Positions 45,975 to 59,084 of a stretch of 64,000 bases of DNA are shown here, one piece after another. The stretch is from positions 26,860,028-26,924,027 of the forward strand of contig CM042966.1 in NCBI GenBank assembly GCA_023678885.1, written 5' to 3'. The translations under genes and the position numbers were made by a program. Within the stretch, counting starts at the first letter, position 1, and each line of letters opens with the position of its first letter. The notes under the pieces were generated by a model. It was not told the origin of the DNA and did no database searches. It worked only from the letters and a program-made list of their open reading frames with translations. This stretch comes from Pogostemon cablin (lineage: Eukaryota; Streptophyta; Magnoliopsida; Lamiales; Lamiaceae).

Positions 45975-46380
45975 TAGGGCTGTTAAACGAGTCGAGCGAG
46001 TCCGATTATCGCATACTCGAGCTCGACTCGATTAAAAAACGAGCTTATCATGAGCTCAAGCTCGAACGAGTAATTCTCGAGCCGAGCTCGAACTCGGCAT
46101 GATTCGTTATGCAAAATAAATCGAGTTTTTTCGAGCTTTAATGAGCCAACTCGAGCCCTTATTTTATTAATTTAATATTATATTTAATAATAATTAATAT
46201 AATATAATTAAATAATATTTATTATTATTATTATTACTGTCGAGCTTATCGAGCCGAGCAGAGCTCGACTCGTTAACAAAATGAGTATAAGACGAGCTCG
46301 AGCTTGAGCTCGAGTAAACATGAATCGAGTCAAGTTCGAGCTTTAACGAGCCGAGCTACTCGTTTCGTGTAACGACGCTA
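45975..46380. mobile_element. hAT-like MITE packed with GAGCTCGA-type palindromes
   Basis: GTTCTTCA flanks both sides (45967-45974 and 46381-46388), an 8-bp target duplication typical of hAT elements. The termini TAGGGCTGTTAAACGAG and, inverted, TAGCGTCGTTACACGAAACG are imperfect inverted repeats. The 406-bp body is full of CGAGCTCGA, TCGAGC and GAGCTTGAGCTCGAG motifs in both orientations, around an AT-rich centre. Confidence 0.75.
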
Positions 46381-46388
46381 GTTCTTCA

Positions 46389-46950
46389 AGACCTAAAAAT
46401 TTAGAGAAAACATTTGCAAAAGAATTATAAAATTTATAAAACTAAAATTTGAGTCAATTGCATGCACTATGTGCACTTAGATAATCCAAATCTCTGGATC
46501 AAATTTTTATTTAATTTTATCCACTAAATAAAATAAAATAATTAAAAATAAATATAGTAGTTACCCACTACATCTTAATTAGTACCTTATAAACCCTCAA
46601 GTGCACCGATAAATCGGGTGCACCCCAAAATAACCCCTAAAAATTGATATAAACGACTAAAACTTAAAAAAATAAAAACTTATAAAAGTAAAATTGAATT
46701 TATGAAAAGTAAAAGGACCAAATTTGATATTTTCTCTAAAAGTAATAGAGCAGGTCACGTGCAATACAGGTGCAGAATGGTGTCTCAAAATTGAATTGAA
46801 AACCTCCTCTCCCCACCCACTCCCTTCCAGGATTTTCCGCTGCACACTTTTTCGTTTTCTCAATTCCATCTCTCCGATCCATACTCTGCTTCTAGGGTTT
46901 GATTCCTCCCTAATTATATTTTTCAAATTTCAGATCAAACATTTGCCGAT
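46389..46950. other. Upstream region and 5' UTR of RAD23
   Basis: AT-rich to about 46735, then C/T-rich sequence typical of a leader from about 46800 (CTCCTCTCCCCACCCACTCC). No clear TATA box. Part of the leader is shared with the ARMC7-like locus at 60878. Confidence 0.55.
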
Positions 46951-49900
46951 ATGAAACTCACCGTCAAAACTTTAAAAGGCAGCCATTTCCAAATTAGCGT
47001 CCACGCAAATGATACCGTCAGTAACCTTCCTCTCTCTCTCTTTTTTTTGGGGTTATTTGGAATTTAATGAAGGTGATAAAGATGCTATTGTTAGTTTTGA
47101 TTGTACTGTTTGTTCCTTACAAAATCATGGTTTAGTATGCATCTGATACCAGCATTGGGCTTAAATGTTAGTCGGTCATTGCCTGTTGGATAACTTGGAA
47201 ATTTATTGGTTAATGCGACTTTGTTGGTCACCATTTTGCCTGTATAGCTTAAAGCAATTCAATGCAGTGGTCCTCAGATAGTGTTAAAACGCATTCTTTG
47301 TTCGATGCTTGAGCTGCTGAGCAATTCGAATAGTGAGTGGAATTGCAAGATGCACTACCTTGCCATCTTGAGAAGATATTATAGTTTTGTATGTATATAT
47401 GTATATTTTGTTTTTAAATGTATGGTACATATTTGGTTTTGTTTGCGAATGTGTTGGGTGGGGTTGGGGGGTGGGTGGGTTAGGCTTCGTCAGTGTTAAA
47501 CTTGGTGTATATTTCATTAAGTGAAAGAAAACACTTTAAACACCTGCTGATAGTCGTACTGGATGTCAGTTTTTTCATGCTGACGTGTTCTACTTATGCT
47601 TTGATTGGCCTTGTATTTTCCTTGATTGCCACTTTTACACTATTTGTGCTGTGATGGGTTTCTCTAAATGTCATGCTCATACTGGTTTACTGATGGATTT
47701 CTGGTTATTCTGTTATACTAGATAATGGCTATTAAAAAATGCATTGAAGATGTACAAGGCAAAACTAATTACCCGTGTGGTCAGCAATTATTGATTCATA
47801 ATGGGAAAGTACTGAAAGATGAAAGTACCTTAGCTGAAAACAAGGTCTCTGAAGATGGTTTTCTTGTTGTCATGCTAAGCAAGGTAATCCCCTTTGACAC
47901 ACCGCTGCTATTCACTGTCTTGAGTTTTCTGCTGTGATTGTGATACAATAGCAAGCTGGCTGTATGTATATTTTCTCAACTTCTAAGTTGGAACATAATC
48001 TGTTATGATATGCCACATCGATTTCACATGCAAGATTGTAAGTGTGGAAGGGTTAATAAGTGGGGTTCAATCATTTCTCTTTGACCATGGTTTTGGGTTA
48101 AGTTAGAGGCCCCTGATCCGGATGGGCTGCCGAAAGGGGCCATCCCGATGGTGGGCCTAGGAGTTGGGACCCTGGATGTCGGCCCCAGGAGGTTTGCCAC
48201 CTTGAGTTCTGGGCCATGGCATGTGGGTTGCCAACCGGCGTCCCATCTGTGGGATGTCCAGTCCGAAGTGGGATGGATTGTTTTGATATCCCACATCGAT
48301 CTCACATGCAAGTATGGAAGGACATATAAGTGGGGTCAATCCTTTACCTTCAACCATGGTTTTTGGTTAAGTTAGGGCCTCATAGCTTATATGCCTAACA
48401 TATAAGAGATTCCTTATTAAAGCTCTCTTTTCTTGTGACTTTATGCTGAATGCAGAGCAAAAGTTCGAGTTCAAGTGTGTCAACATCTTCACAGGTGTGA
48501 TCTTAGACATTATATCTTCCTTTTGTTCCATTTTTCTTGTTCTCTATGTTCTGAAATGCCTCATGCCTGACCTTTTTCGCAGCCTGCACCTGCACCTGCA
48601 CCTGCACCTGCACCTGCACCTGCACCTGTTGCTGCATCAGATAGTAATCTTACCTCTGTATCTGAGGCTCGACCATCTGTACCGTGAGTTGTAGAAAAAT
48701 ATCTGCTGATGCTCCATTTTAATGGTTATACACTAATCCTTGATGTTACTCCATTCTGTAGGCCTCCTAAGAGCGTTGGATCAGCTTCTGTTGCTCCATC
48801 CAATTCCGAGTCGTATGTAATCTTTCATTTGTGATTCCACATACTTGTATGTGTTCTCATGAGAACTGTTAATATATGTTTTTTTTATTATATTTAAAGG
48901 GACCCTTTTGGTTCAACGGAGTTTCTTGCTGGTGAAAAGCTTGAACAAACCATACAACAACTGCTCGATATGGGTGGTGGTAGCTGGGACAAAGAGACAG
49001 TACAACGTGCACTTCGAGCTGCATATAATAATCCAGAGCGAGCAGTGGATTACTTGTATTCAGTATGCTTATTTTAATTGCTTGTTTACTTTCGTCATTA
49101 GTGATTTGTTGCAGACATTGACTTATTAGTTTTTTTCTATCAGGGAATCCCTGAAAGTGCAGAAATTGCTGTTCCATTAGCTCAACCTTCAGTTGACTCT
49201 GTTGTTGCAACGGGCACACCTTCTTCCGGAGCACCTAACTCTTCCCCATTGAATTTGTTTCCTCAGGTTTTTCAACATCTTGCTAGTGCTTATTATGGCA
49301 TTGAGTGTTCCTTTTCCCATATCTCATGTTGTTTGTTGGAATCTATCTAGGAGGCCATTTCTGGTGCTGCTGGGGCTGGGTCCCTTGGTTTCCTCAGAAA
49401 CAATCAACAGGTAGGCTTTTTATCCAATTTGAATTTCAGTCTTTAATCATAAGCACTTTAAGTTTTTTATTTTTTCTTCAGCCTTTTTTTTTAAAAAAAA
49501 TATATATGTTATTCCTTTTATTCATACTTGAAACTTTTTGCTGTGTACTAAAATCTTTTATGTGGATCCAGTTCCAAGCGTTGCGTTCGCTGGTTCAAGC
49601 TAATCCACAAATTCTGCAGGTTGGTTTTTAAATAACTATGTTAGTTTGTCTGTGTTTAGGACCTCTCTTTTTTGTGTTAAAAAGTATTTCCTTTATAGCC
49701 CATGCTTCAGGAGCTTGGAAAGCAAAATCCTTCTCTACTGAGACTCATACGAGAAAACCATCAGGAGTTCCTCCAATTAATCAATGAACCTGTTGATGGT
49801 TCTGAGGGGTGAGTATTTATACTTGAGAAGAAATTGTCTTATAAATTTGCATATAGGAATGCCAAATGTGGTTGAGCAAGCATTGAGATGAACATGAAAA

Positions 49901-50896
49901 CACTATGAGGAGATGTTTGTCCTTACAAGGCTCAAAATATGAGAATCTAAAATGTGTTTGTCATATAGTGATAGTAAATTATTAATGCTTTGATTTGGTT
50001 TATTTATGTTATTTCTATTATGCAAATACCCCCAAAAATATAATTTGCTTATAAACTACATAGTTGATCAAATAATGTAATATGTATAATTATGAACGAC
50101 TATATTTATATATACAAAAACCATAAATGAACCCAAAATTGTCTAGGAGCGGGACGACATTATTCTTCAGGAGGCGATGGAGGCAATGAAAATAAGGCAC
50201 GCCTCTGTATAATGTTTCCGACCTTTGCTATTGCTCCTACCCTATGTGCCCCACTAAGTACTCTGCCTACGATGGGTAGCAAGTAACTCATATCAAAAGG
50301 AAATGGGAAGACCTATAAACATTTCAAAACAATCTATATAAATAGATGCATCTTTATATTAGCAAGAGCGTGCATCTCTACCTAACTTCATGACGACATA
50401 TGATTGATATGCCCAACCATGCATATTTGAATAAAACTTAGTTTGTATCTTCTCTATTTTAACTTTTCTATTTTGTTTGTCTGCAAGATTAATTTATTGT
50501 GCTATAACACAGGTTTTGTCAGTATTATTATTACTTTATCTGTGCCATCAAAGAAAGTGTTAACACTACTTAACATAATAAGAAGCTTTTTATTTGTTGT
50601 AGGGATATATTTGATCAGGCTGAGCAGGAGATGCCTCATGCTGTTAGTGTCACACCTGAAGAGCAGGAGGCAATTGAGAGAGTAAGAAAGAGTGCCAAAT
50701 GCATTTATATTTTTGTTCAATTGTCTGAAATATATATACACACTATATGCATATAAATTGCATCATGTTTTGTTTTCAGATGGAGGCCATGGGTTTTGAT
50801 AGAGCTCTTGTTATCGAGGCATTTTTAGCTTGTGATCGCAATGAAGAATTAGCTGTCAACTACCTGTTGGAGAATGCTGGAGATTTTGAGGATTGA
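46951..50896 (+). CDS. RAD23: RAD23 ubiquitin receptor (UbL-UBA-STI1-UBA)
   Basis: RAD23 delivers polyubiquitinated proteins to the proteasome and supports nucleotide-excision repair through XPC/RAD4. Twelve exons: 46951-47016, 47722-47883, 48456-48494, 48583-48683, 48762-48812, 48900-49062, 49144-49266, 49351-49410, 49572-49619, 49699-49808, 50603-50681 and 50780-50896. They sum to 372 residues, the usual length for the RAD23A/B group. The UbL domain covers about residues 1-77 (MKLTVKTLKGSHF, CGQQLLIHNGKVLKDE). A Pro-Ala linker is encoded by a hexanucleotide repeat. UBA1 contains LDMGGGSW and NNPERAVDYLYSGIP. The STI1/XPC-binding segment has QALRSLVQANPQILQ and LLRLIRENHQEFLQLINE. UBA2 has MEAMGFDR and NYLLENAGDFED at the very C-terminus. 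The exon 1/2 junction was set to give the conserved DTIMA. All frames are intact. Confidence 0.95.
48001..48390. mobile_element. TRIM-like element (short direct terminal repeats) in RAD23 intron 2
   Basis: Two direct repeats of about 110 bp (48001-48112 and 48279-48388) begin TGTT(A/T)TGATAT and contain CCCACATCGAT or GCCACATCGAT, TCACATGCAAG, ATAAGTGGGGT and ACCATGG. They flank a 166-bp GC-rich core. TGTT...ATCCCACATCG is a common start of plant TRIM LTRs. The canonical CA end and primer site are not obvious. It lies between splice sites and does not touch the coding frame. Confidence 0.55.
48583..48630 (+). repeat. Hexanucleotide repeat coding Pro-Ala in RAD23 exon 4
   Basis: Seven exact CCTGCA units are followed by CCTGTT. 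The repeat starts exactly at the exon boundary and encodes an alternating Pro-Ala linker between the UbL and UBA1 domains. Length changes would keep the frame. Confidence 0.95.
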
Positions 50897-52300
50897 AAGC
50901 CGACAAACTATGATTGTTGCCTTAAAGAGCACAAGGTCTGAACTGGTTTAACTTATATTATATAAAGATACATGCGATTTTGGTGATAATCACTAATGAT
51001 GGTTAACTTGAGTTTGATTGTTCAGTCATTATGATTGATAAAAAAAGATCCTGGTCAGATTGACTTGTATTATGTTTTATATCTGCCAACCTAGATGTAG
51101 ACTGTTGTTGGCTGTGCAAAGAAAGACGATGAGTTCTCAAAGATTTGAAGAAATTAGGGACTTGAAAGTTTAATGTGTAATTTGCTTCAAGGAATGAATC
51201 TACATTGATTACATACTATACTGGGTGTATGCCGCCGGTTGTTAATTTGTAGCTGATGGAATGCACCTAGTGTAACGGTGATGTCGGTAGTAGTTCTTAT
51301 CGTATTATAGTTATGATCAACCTCAAAGTATTTGTAGTCTTCCTTGCTGCTGCTGCATTGGTTTACATATTTAAAGGACATTTTCCAGGAGATTTGGCAA
51401 TCATTTCTAGAAGCAAATTAATTTCTATAATTGAGGATATTTAATAATACGATTATGATGTACTGTTTGGTTAAATCTTTTAATGTGCAAAGTGTTTCCA
51501 GACTTTTTGTCAAATGAGTATTAAGAGACAGGAAATGACTAGTGCGAAATAATATACATCTAACAAAATGGTTAAACGTATCTTGAAATTATGTGTACGG
51601 TGATAAATTTTAATTTTTTTTATAAATATATTGATAAATTTGTTTTTTCTTTTATTGAATAATGAAAGGGGTATTGTAACCCTGAGAAATAAGAAATGTG
51701 TAAAAAATGAGGAAGATGGATCAAAAGGAATCCTACTATATCATTATATTGATGAGTATGGTCACTTTTTTGTAGTTGCACTAATGGAAGGTGTGGATCC
51801 CAACCTCAAAATAATAAAATAGATAGATTAAGTACAGTAGGAGTATTTAACACCTAACTTTTAAAATTTAATAATTACTATTATACTCTACACTAAACTT
51901 ATAGCCAAAATCTCCGGCGCCCCCGGGGACACGCCGTGTTCCCATGTGAATACAACCCTCTCCCTTCATATTCTATTTAAATCTATGTACTGTTAGGGGT
52001 TTAAATTGTAAATAGGTACAGAAATTGCAAAGGGGCACAGTGTCCCAGAGGCATAAGAGCCTCACTCAAACTTATAAACCCCACTCTTGGGTTGCACTGA
52101 GCATCAAGCACCAATTTACATACACACAAAAAATATTGCATAATTTGGAATTTCACTTGATGATGGCACTTTATATAAAAAATGTTGAGGGTAAATTGTC
52201 ACAAACCAAACCAGTATTTATTCACAAGCAAACCATAGCATAGCATAAAATCATGTATGTAATTAGAAGGCATATTAAGCACACCACCAAACCATTACAT
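50897..52300. other. 3' ends of RAD23 and Serinc with a small MITE between
   Basis: The two genes converge here. About 500 bp after the RAD23 stop looks like 3' UTR and flank. A short 63-codon ORF at 51631-51822 is not convincing. The foldback-type pair at 51905-52065 lies in the middle. Confidence 0.55.
51905..52065. mobile_element. Short foldback-family MITE
   Basis: The left end TCTCCGGCGCCCCCGGGGAC and ACGCCGTGTTCCC pairs with the right end GGGGCACAGTGTCCCAGAGG and AGAGCCTCACTC, inverted. It is a reduced member of the 25609/37615 family. Confidence 0.5.
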
Positions 52301-55300
52301 TTAGAACTCCCTATCTGGGAAGAGGATTGGAGCAACCATGGACCAGATGAAGAGAGCAGCTGTTGCCCAACCGGTTATGATTCGGACCCACACAGACGGC
52401 CAACCTACGTCCACCAACTTCCCACTCTCCCCCACCGATGTTGACCAACCTGTAAGCAACATTGCAGAATACATGCTCGCCAGGGAGAAGATTATGTGGA
52501 AGAAGGAATATGAATACGAAACAGGCTTCGCATTCTCCTTTTCTTCATGCTGCTCGTCTGCCTTGTCCAGTGGTAGCAAAGGCTTTCCCGAACCTGCAAC
52601 AAAGAAGCTGACTTAGCCACCCGAAGACAAAAAATCACATTCCCAAGCATCATTTTAAAAGATAACTGCAGTTGCTATACTTGTTCATATTGGGCAACAA
52701 ACTTGTATTTTTAAATCAAATTAGGAACCAACAGTAATTAACTTTTTTTTCAAAAAACAAAAATAAACTAGGATGAATTGGATGAAAACATGACACAGAA
52801 TCATCACTCAACAGAAAATATATTATTACCCGAGTATCAAAATTTCGCTGTAAAATAAAAGTTAATACACCAAATCTGATATATGAAGAAATTTAAGTAC
52901 GTATTTGAATACAAATCAATTAACTCAATTCAGTACTCATTCACAATATGTAATCGATAAAGTGAATAACAAAAACAAGAAAACATATAAAACCCAAGTA
53001 CCACTCACTAGTCTCAATGACATTAAGTTGAAAAAAACACAAGCAACACTTGTATGTTTGCTATTTTGCGTATCTTGCACAGAGGAAATCACCTTCAAAA
53101 TCTATAACATTAAATAAAAGACAAACCAACTGACCTGCTCGTGGGGAGCTTGGAGGAGAAAGCAAGGTTGTTGAAGATCCAGCTCGGACAGCAGAATAAA
53201 CAACAGATAGCACAGTAGTGAGTAGCCCAATAGCGAGACTACTGGAGGACACTGCTCGAGAATGCCTGTGAAGACCGTTGCATTCGTAATCCCTAGGTTC
53301 ACTGGCAAGCCCACTGTAGCATAGGTACATGCAATACAAAGATACAACTGAGGATGGCAAAATGCTTCCACTTACCTGTTACAGAACAGTATTTTAAGAT
53401 TAAAGAATCACTGTGCGGTTGCAATACTAACAACAGAAAAATGTAGCTATGCTAAAAACTATGACAGACAAGCCAAGCATGATATAATAAGAGATGATAA
53501 TAGGCACAAGGTAGACATATTTGTGAAGTAAAAGCCTGAAAAGTCTTTAATATTCCTTCATAATGGGAACTACATAATTTACAAACAAAGATGTTCATCC
53601 CTGTGTGAGGGTAGAATGGCTTGAAACAAGAAATCGATATGTAATTGAAAAACACAACAAAATAATAAATTTAAATGATATCCAAATCTGACATCCAAGC
53701 AAGCGATCAAGAATGTGTGTGAACTATATTCTCAATTACGGAGTAAAAATTGTGTCTCCAAACAGCCAGCACTTTTTTTAAACAACTATTCCCCTTGCAA
53801 GCTAAGGATGCTAGGTGTATTGCATTACATTTTTTGTCATTAGAAAAAGGTTTTTATCCCAAGGTTCTTAGATAATTTTCAATAGTGTCAAAGCAACATG
53901 AGTTTTGAACAAGGAACACAAATTATTGAAAAGAAAATATAAACATGAGATTCGGTGCATCAGATCAGACATAACCCTACTTTAAAATATCCAACCTTAA
54001 CCTTGATGTAGTTTATGTTGATAGAGAAAGGCGCATGAAATTAAAAGAGGTCAGAAAACTACACAATAGCCATGCATTGTGCATACAGAAATATGCGCAA
54101 CAACCTGTTGTGCACGACCATGTATATCCAAAATAGAAGGTAATTTTACCCTGAATTATATAGAAAATCCATTAGAAAAGCAAAAGTGGAACAAATTTAA
54201 GATTTTATCAAGTCAAAATTGAGCAAATCAGTTTCTTCTCTGTTCTACCATTAGATCTTAACTTACTTACTCATTTACAGCATCCCACTCAAATATCTGC
54301 CTATTAGTAATCACAATCTAATTGCTTACAAGAACAATGGTAGGCAATAGGCATTGAGCTGAAATAGTATATGTGAAGTACTTAAAATAAAATAAAATAT
54401 GATTCTCTGGCACAGTCATGCAAAAAGATTAAGCATTCCATTTCTAAGCCAATCCTTTTAGCCCAGATTTACTGTGTTAAATTTATTCCTCAGTACAGAA
54501 GGATGATTGCAGCATTAGTTCATAGTATCAATTTCAAGAGAGAGATTAGAGAAGGTTATGTTCCATAGAAGTAGAGTAAGTTCAGAAACTCACCGATGGA
54601 TGCAGTGTGACTACAGCAAACACAAAAACAAAAATCAACGTCATCACAATAAAAAATGTGTTGAGTCCACAATCATGTCCAGATGGAGTGAAAAGATAGA
54701 AGAGCAGGCCAGAGAATGAAAAGGTTGCCACGTAGCACACAAGTGAAACCACAAGCAAAGCCATGTACCTGAATAACACACAAACGCACATTAGAGAGAG
54801 GGGGTTGTGGAATAAAACAACTAAATGTATGTTCATTTAAGAAAAAAAGGAAGTTAGCATTTATTTAAAATGAAGGGCTCACCAAAACTGTTCATCATAT
54901 CCAACCCATTTGTCATTCCATCCATGAACAAAATCTAGCAGGAGAACAACTTGAACAAGAAGGAACAATCCTGAGCCAAATTTTGATGATGTCTCTGCAT
55001 TTGAAAAATAAAATAATTAGCATATAAACTACAGGAATAACATCATAATTAAATAATCTCTAATTAGTAGATATTAAATAACCTTCATAATTAAAAAGAA
55101 TATTAGTCATTAATTTCCTTTCATACTTGGCTAGCAATAAGTAATTCAGATGAGTTGATTCTCTTGGTCACATTAGATAAGGAAGGTTATCATTCAGAAT
55201 AACATCAAATATCAATAAAAACTGAGTTGCTCGATAGGGCCATTTTTTCTAATTCTCCTTCCTTCCACTTGTAGGTCTTATTCACAACACCTGAGAGATC

Positions 55301-56615
55301 TCATCAAAGCATAAATGGGAATAAAAATTCTTAGAATAATATATTTTTCTAATAGCTTGATCTTAACTCCACAAATAACAGAGGATCCATTTGACATCAT
55401 AGTACAAGGCAATGACAAAACTTCAGTTTGTTTTTATACGTGTACAGAATTACAAGTTTGACAACATAATGTAAGCAGTTACTCTCAGACATATTATTTA
55501 CTCAGGATTGAATATTTCTTACCATAGAAGCTGATGACCCCATTGGGGAGAAAGAACATCATTATAACCAATATGCACCAGCAAAAAACTTTCATCATCC
55601 AACCCCCATGGTGCATACTGTCACGAGGATCTTTCTGGGTCTTCACACCAATCATAAGGACAGCAAGGATAGTGAAAAACAGGAAGTTTCCCAAACTCAC
55701 TCGTAATACTGCATCTGTTTCAAACCACTCCCTATCTGGTGTTTGGTGAAAATGATTGATCCCTACAAAATATTTTCATCAGGATGTCAGATGAATATTA
55801 CATCCCTATTACTAGTAATTACACAGTAATAGCCCCTTACTAAATTTCTAACAAAGATTTTCAAATATATTTACGTTCAGTTTCCTTTGGTACATTAGAT
55901 CAGCTTTCTATACGTAGTACAAAACACATTGCAATTGTAGCAGAATACTTATCAAATTAATTAATTTCCAAATATTTTTCTTTCAATTCCCCAATGAAGT
56001 AACTATTCTCTACATCATTATCAACATAAAGATTACCCCCCCAGAGTAAAACTGATAGAGATGCCAAAATAATAAATAAAATACACCAAAGACACACGAA
56101 AGTAATCCCTCGAGAGGGCCACGGAGAATGAAGTCTCCGTCACAAGCCAGAAGCCTGCACTCCTTCAAAGAAGGCCACAAAGATAATCTTTGCCAAATAA
56201 ATAATTCTGATTCCTCCCTCAATCCTGAATAACATACGCATTTAAAGAGGCTAAGGCCCAATCACAACCCTAACCCTAATTAATGCAGTAATAGGAAATA
56301 AGGAAATAAGAAATCAAATATTCTAAACAAGGAAATTATTGACTTTGCTCTATCAAAAACATACATTTTTCATTCTCAAAATTCAATCTACAGACACGCG
56401 CATATAATTTATATACAAAATTTAAACTTACAGGGAATCTTCTCCATGAGAGGGGCAGCAACTTCTCGGAGAATCCATGAAACAATCAAAGAGAGCGCAA
56501 AAAGACCACAGTAGGCAATACGAGCCGAGCGCCTACTGATTCCCGAAACGACTGTGCGGCAAGCATCACAAGCACAACCCGCGCAGCAAGACGCCAGGCA
56601 TGTAGCTGCCCACAT
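52301..56615 (-). CDS. Serine incorporator (Serinc/TMS/TDE1 family) membrane protein
   Basis: Serinc proteins are conserved eukaryotic multi-pass membrane proteins. The family name comes from a proposed role in feeding serine into phosphatidylserine and sphingolipid synthesis; the plant role is largely untested. Six exons: 56432-56615, 55523-55762, 54883-54994, 54594-54768, 53135-53375 and 52301-52593, summing to 414 residues, the usual plant length. The Cys-rich N-terminus (CLASCCAGCACDAC) is diagnostic, followed by about ten hydrophobic segments. Family stretches include SRRSARIAYCGLFALSLI, DPRDSMHHGGWMMK, DFVHGWNDKWV, EPRDYECNGLH and the C-terminal WPSVWVRIITGWATAALF. Translation starts at the ATG at 56615; a TTG 15 bp upstream should be ignored. 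All splice sites are GT-AG with consistent phases, and no lesion is seen. Confidence 0.94.
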
Positions 56616-57010
56616 CTTTCTTCTACGCAACCCTCAGCGGTAATTGATCAAATTGATATTCGAACTAAATTGATTAAATTGAATTGAACAGCAATTACCG
56701 TTCTGATTTCACAATTATAAATCCACAATCATCAAGGAAACACGAAATCAAAACCCTAACGGATAATTCGACATCTCACAACGTTCATAAAACAGATAGC
56801 GGAAATAGTTGCATCAGAGAACACATATACATACGTAAACATGATTTGATCATACCTTAGTGGAGATTAGGAAAGGGAGACGACGGAGGTCGTAAACGCG
56901 TGTGGAATGCAGAGAAGAATATATCGCGTGGAATAATAATAATAATAGGACTAATAATATATGAGCCAAAATATGTGAAAATACAATTTTATCCCTACAC
57001 CCCAAACATA
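56616..57010. other. Leader and promoter region of the Serinc gene
   Basis: On the minus strand this region carries the 5' UTR, possibly with an intron (an AG-rich acceptor-like site lies near 56700). A short AAT run is at 56933-56947. No TATA box is obvious. Confidence 0.4.
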
Positions 57011-57620
57011 CTACTCCATCCGTTCCATATTTGTCTTCGTAGTTACTGTAGATACGGAGTTTAAGAAATATAACTTTTTGACTTTTTCAACCCACTTTTA
57101 CAGGGGTAAAATGGTCCATATAGATCTGATTTTGTTGGGATTAATAATACCATTAAAGTTAATCCCAAAAATTAATTAAAATTAACCTGGGAAAAAAAAT
57201 TATCATAAATTAAACTCCGTACAGTACATATTTTGCTACAATCCATCTACAATACAAAAATCATACTCCAACCAAATTGTGAGGTGTACAGTACCTCATA
57301 ATACATGCCTACACTATTACATAACCTTGCTAAATCAAAAAATGCTTATCATCATATAATTTTCCCTCCACAAAAACTTGTCAAAACATGCTTTTTCCCT
57401 CCAAATAGCTGCTGCAAACACTTTTTGCAGATTTCCCTCCAAATCATTTTTTGGAGGGTTCCCTCCAACTCCCCAAGTTCCTTTATTTCCCCCCCCCCAA
57501 TTTTAACACCAATAAATACAAGGGTTAGAAAGTTAAACTATTAATAACAAGCATTAAATGGCAACCGCCAAACATTCAAGCCTCTCAATAGAAAAAAAAA
57601 CCTTATTGGGCAGTTTTTGT

Positions 57621-58932
57621 TGATGAATAGCAAAGATGGAAAGCTTAATTATGGAAAATCAAAGGAAGCATCTCAAAAATATGGTGTTTCTACAAGAACC
57701 GTTTCTTTCATATGGGTAGCTGCGAGACAACAAGTTGAACAAGGTAAACCAGTATAGTTTATCAAAAACAGAGTAGGCAAACCACATCAGAAAAGGGTTC
57801 ACTTTGATCCTGAAGAAATGCAGAAGGTTCCTTTTCGAAAAAGATCAACTATCTGAAAATTAGCAACTTCGTTAAAGGTGAGCAAGTCAACTGTGGCAAG
57901 ATGGGTTAAAGATGGGTCAATCAAGGCTCACACTAATGCCATCAAGCCTGATTTAACACCAGAAAACAAGCTACAAAGGCTAAACTATTGTCTGCAAGCC
58001 ATTCGCTATGACAGGTATGCAAACAAGCTTTTGTTTAGTGAAATGCAATATATAATGCATATAGATGAGAAATGGTTTTACCTAACAAGAGAAAGTGAGA
58101 GATACTACCTAGTTCCAGGTGAAGAAGAACCGCATAGAACAACTAAGTCAAAAAATTTCATTTCGAAAATAATGTTCATGAGTGTTGTGTCAAGGCCACT
58201 CTTTGATAGTGAAGGGCAGGTCATTTTTTATGGGAAAATTAGAATTTTCCCATTCACCAAAATGGAGCCAGCCATTAGAAACTCCAAAAATCGGGTTAGG
58301 GGCACAATGATAACAAAGCCTATTGAAAAAGTCAACAAAGATGTTATCAAGGATTTTTTTTTAATCAGGTATCAATGCAATCATCATTTTCAATGTGATC
58401 AACTCATAAAATTGCATGTTTAAGTCTAATTTCAATTGTGAATTTTCGCAAGTTAGACATTAACATGAAATTTTATGTACATATACAGATTTTACCATCA
58501 ATAAAGGCAAAGTGGCCTTCAAACATGAGCAAAGACATCATTATCCAGCAAGATAATGCACCTCCACACTTTGATAATAGGGATTCAGATTTTCAGAGGG
58601 CTGCCAGAGCGGATGGATTTAACATCACACTTCTTTGCCAGCCCTCGTGCTCACTGAACACTAATATCAATGATCTAGGGGTTTTCAAGTCTATTCAATC
58701 ATTACAAGTGGAAAACTTAATGTTTAATGTGGAGGACTTAGTGAAGAGTGTGGTGCAGTCTTTTGAGAATCTATCAGCCACAACACTCAACGATGTTTTC
58801 ATCAATTTACAAGGCTGCCTTATTGAGATAATGAAGGTTAACGGGGGAATCAATTACAAGGTGCCACATATGAACAAATCAAGGTTAAGAAGGGAAGGTA
58901 TGTTGCCTACATTGTTAGAGATTGAGGAATAA
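57621..58932 (+). pseudogene. Plant mariner-like (DD39D) transposase, broken
   Basis: The frame starts around an ATG at about 57624 (N-S-K-D-G-K) and runs through a helix-turn-helix region (KEASQKYGVSTRTVSFIW) with stops at about 57757 and 57855. It then has a clean stretch 57878-58423 that includes SKSTVARWVKDG, AHTNAIKPDLTPENK, the first catalytic Asp in HIDEKWFYLT, and ESERYYLVPGEEEPHRT. A GT-AG intron is likely at 58369-58487 with the frame off by one at the donor. The second part (58438-58932) has the second Asp in QQDNAPPH and the third in INDLGVF, separated by 39 residues, so the DD39D triad survives. The usual SPDLN before the third Asp is altered. Stops and the frame problem make it a pseudogene. 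Confidence 0.85.
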
Positions 58933-59084
58933 TTGGTGAAGGGCTGCAATCACAAGTTGACTGAAGAAGCTCAAGGATATCAGCTTAAGTATGACATTTC
59001 AGAACTTGTGGCAAGCCTAGGTTTGTAGGATGTTTGATGGGAAACACTTTTTTGATGTTTACAGGATAAACAGTTCATGTTAGG

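Noticed and set aside
56010..56261. 83-codon minus-strand ORF in Serinc intron 1
   Set aside because: It lies entirely within an intron and has no recognisable domain; the Serinc exons splice cleanly around it.
56616..56630. Upstream start for the Serinc gene
   Set aside because: The frame five codons upstream begins with TTG, not ATG; the conserved family start is the Met-Trp at 56615.
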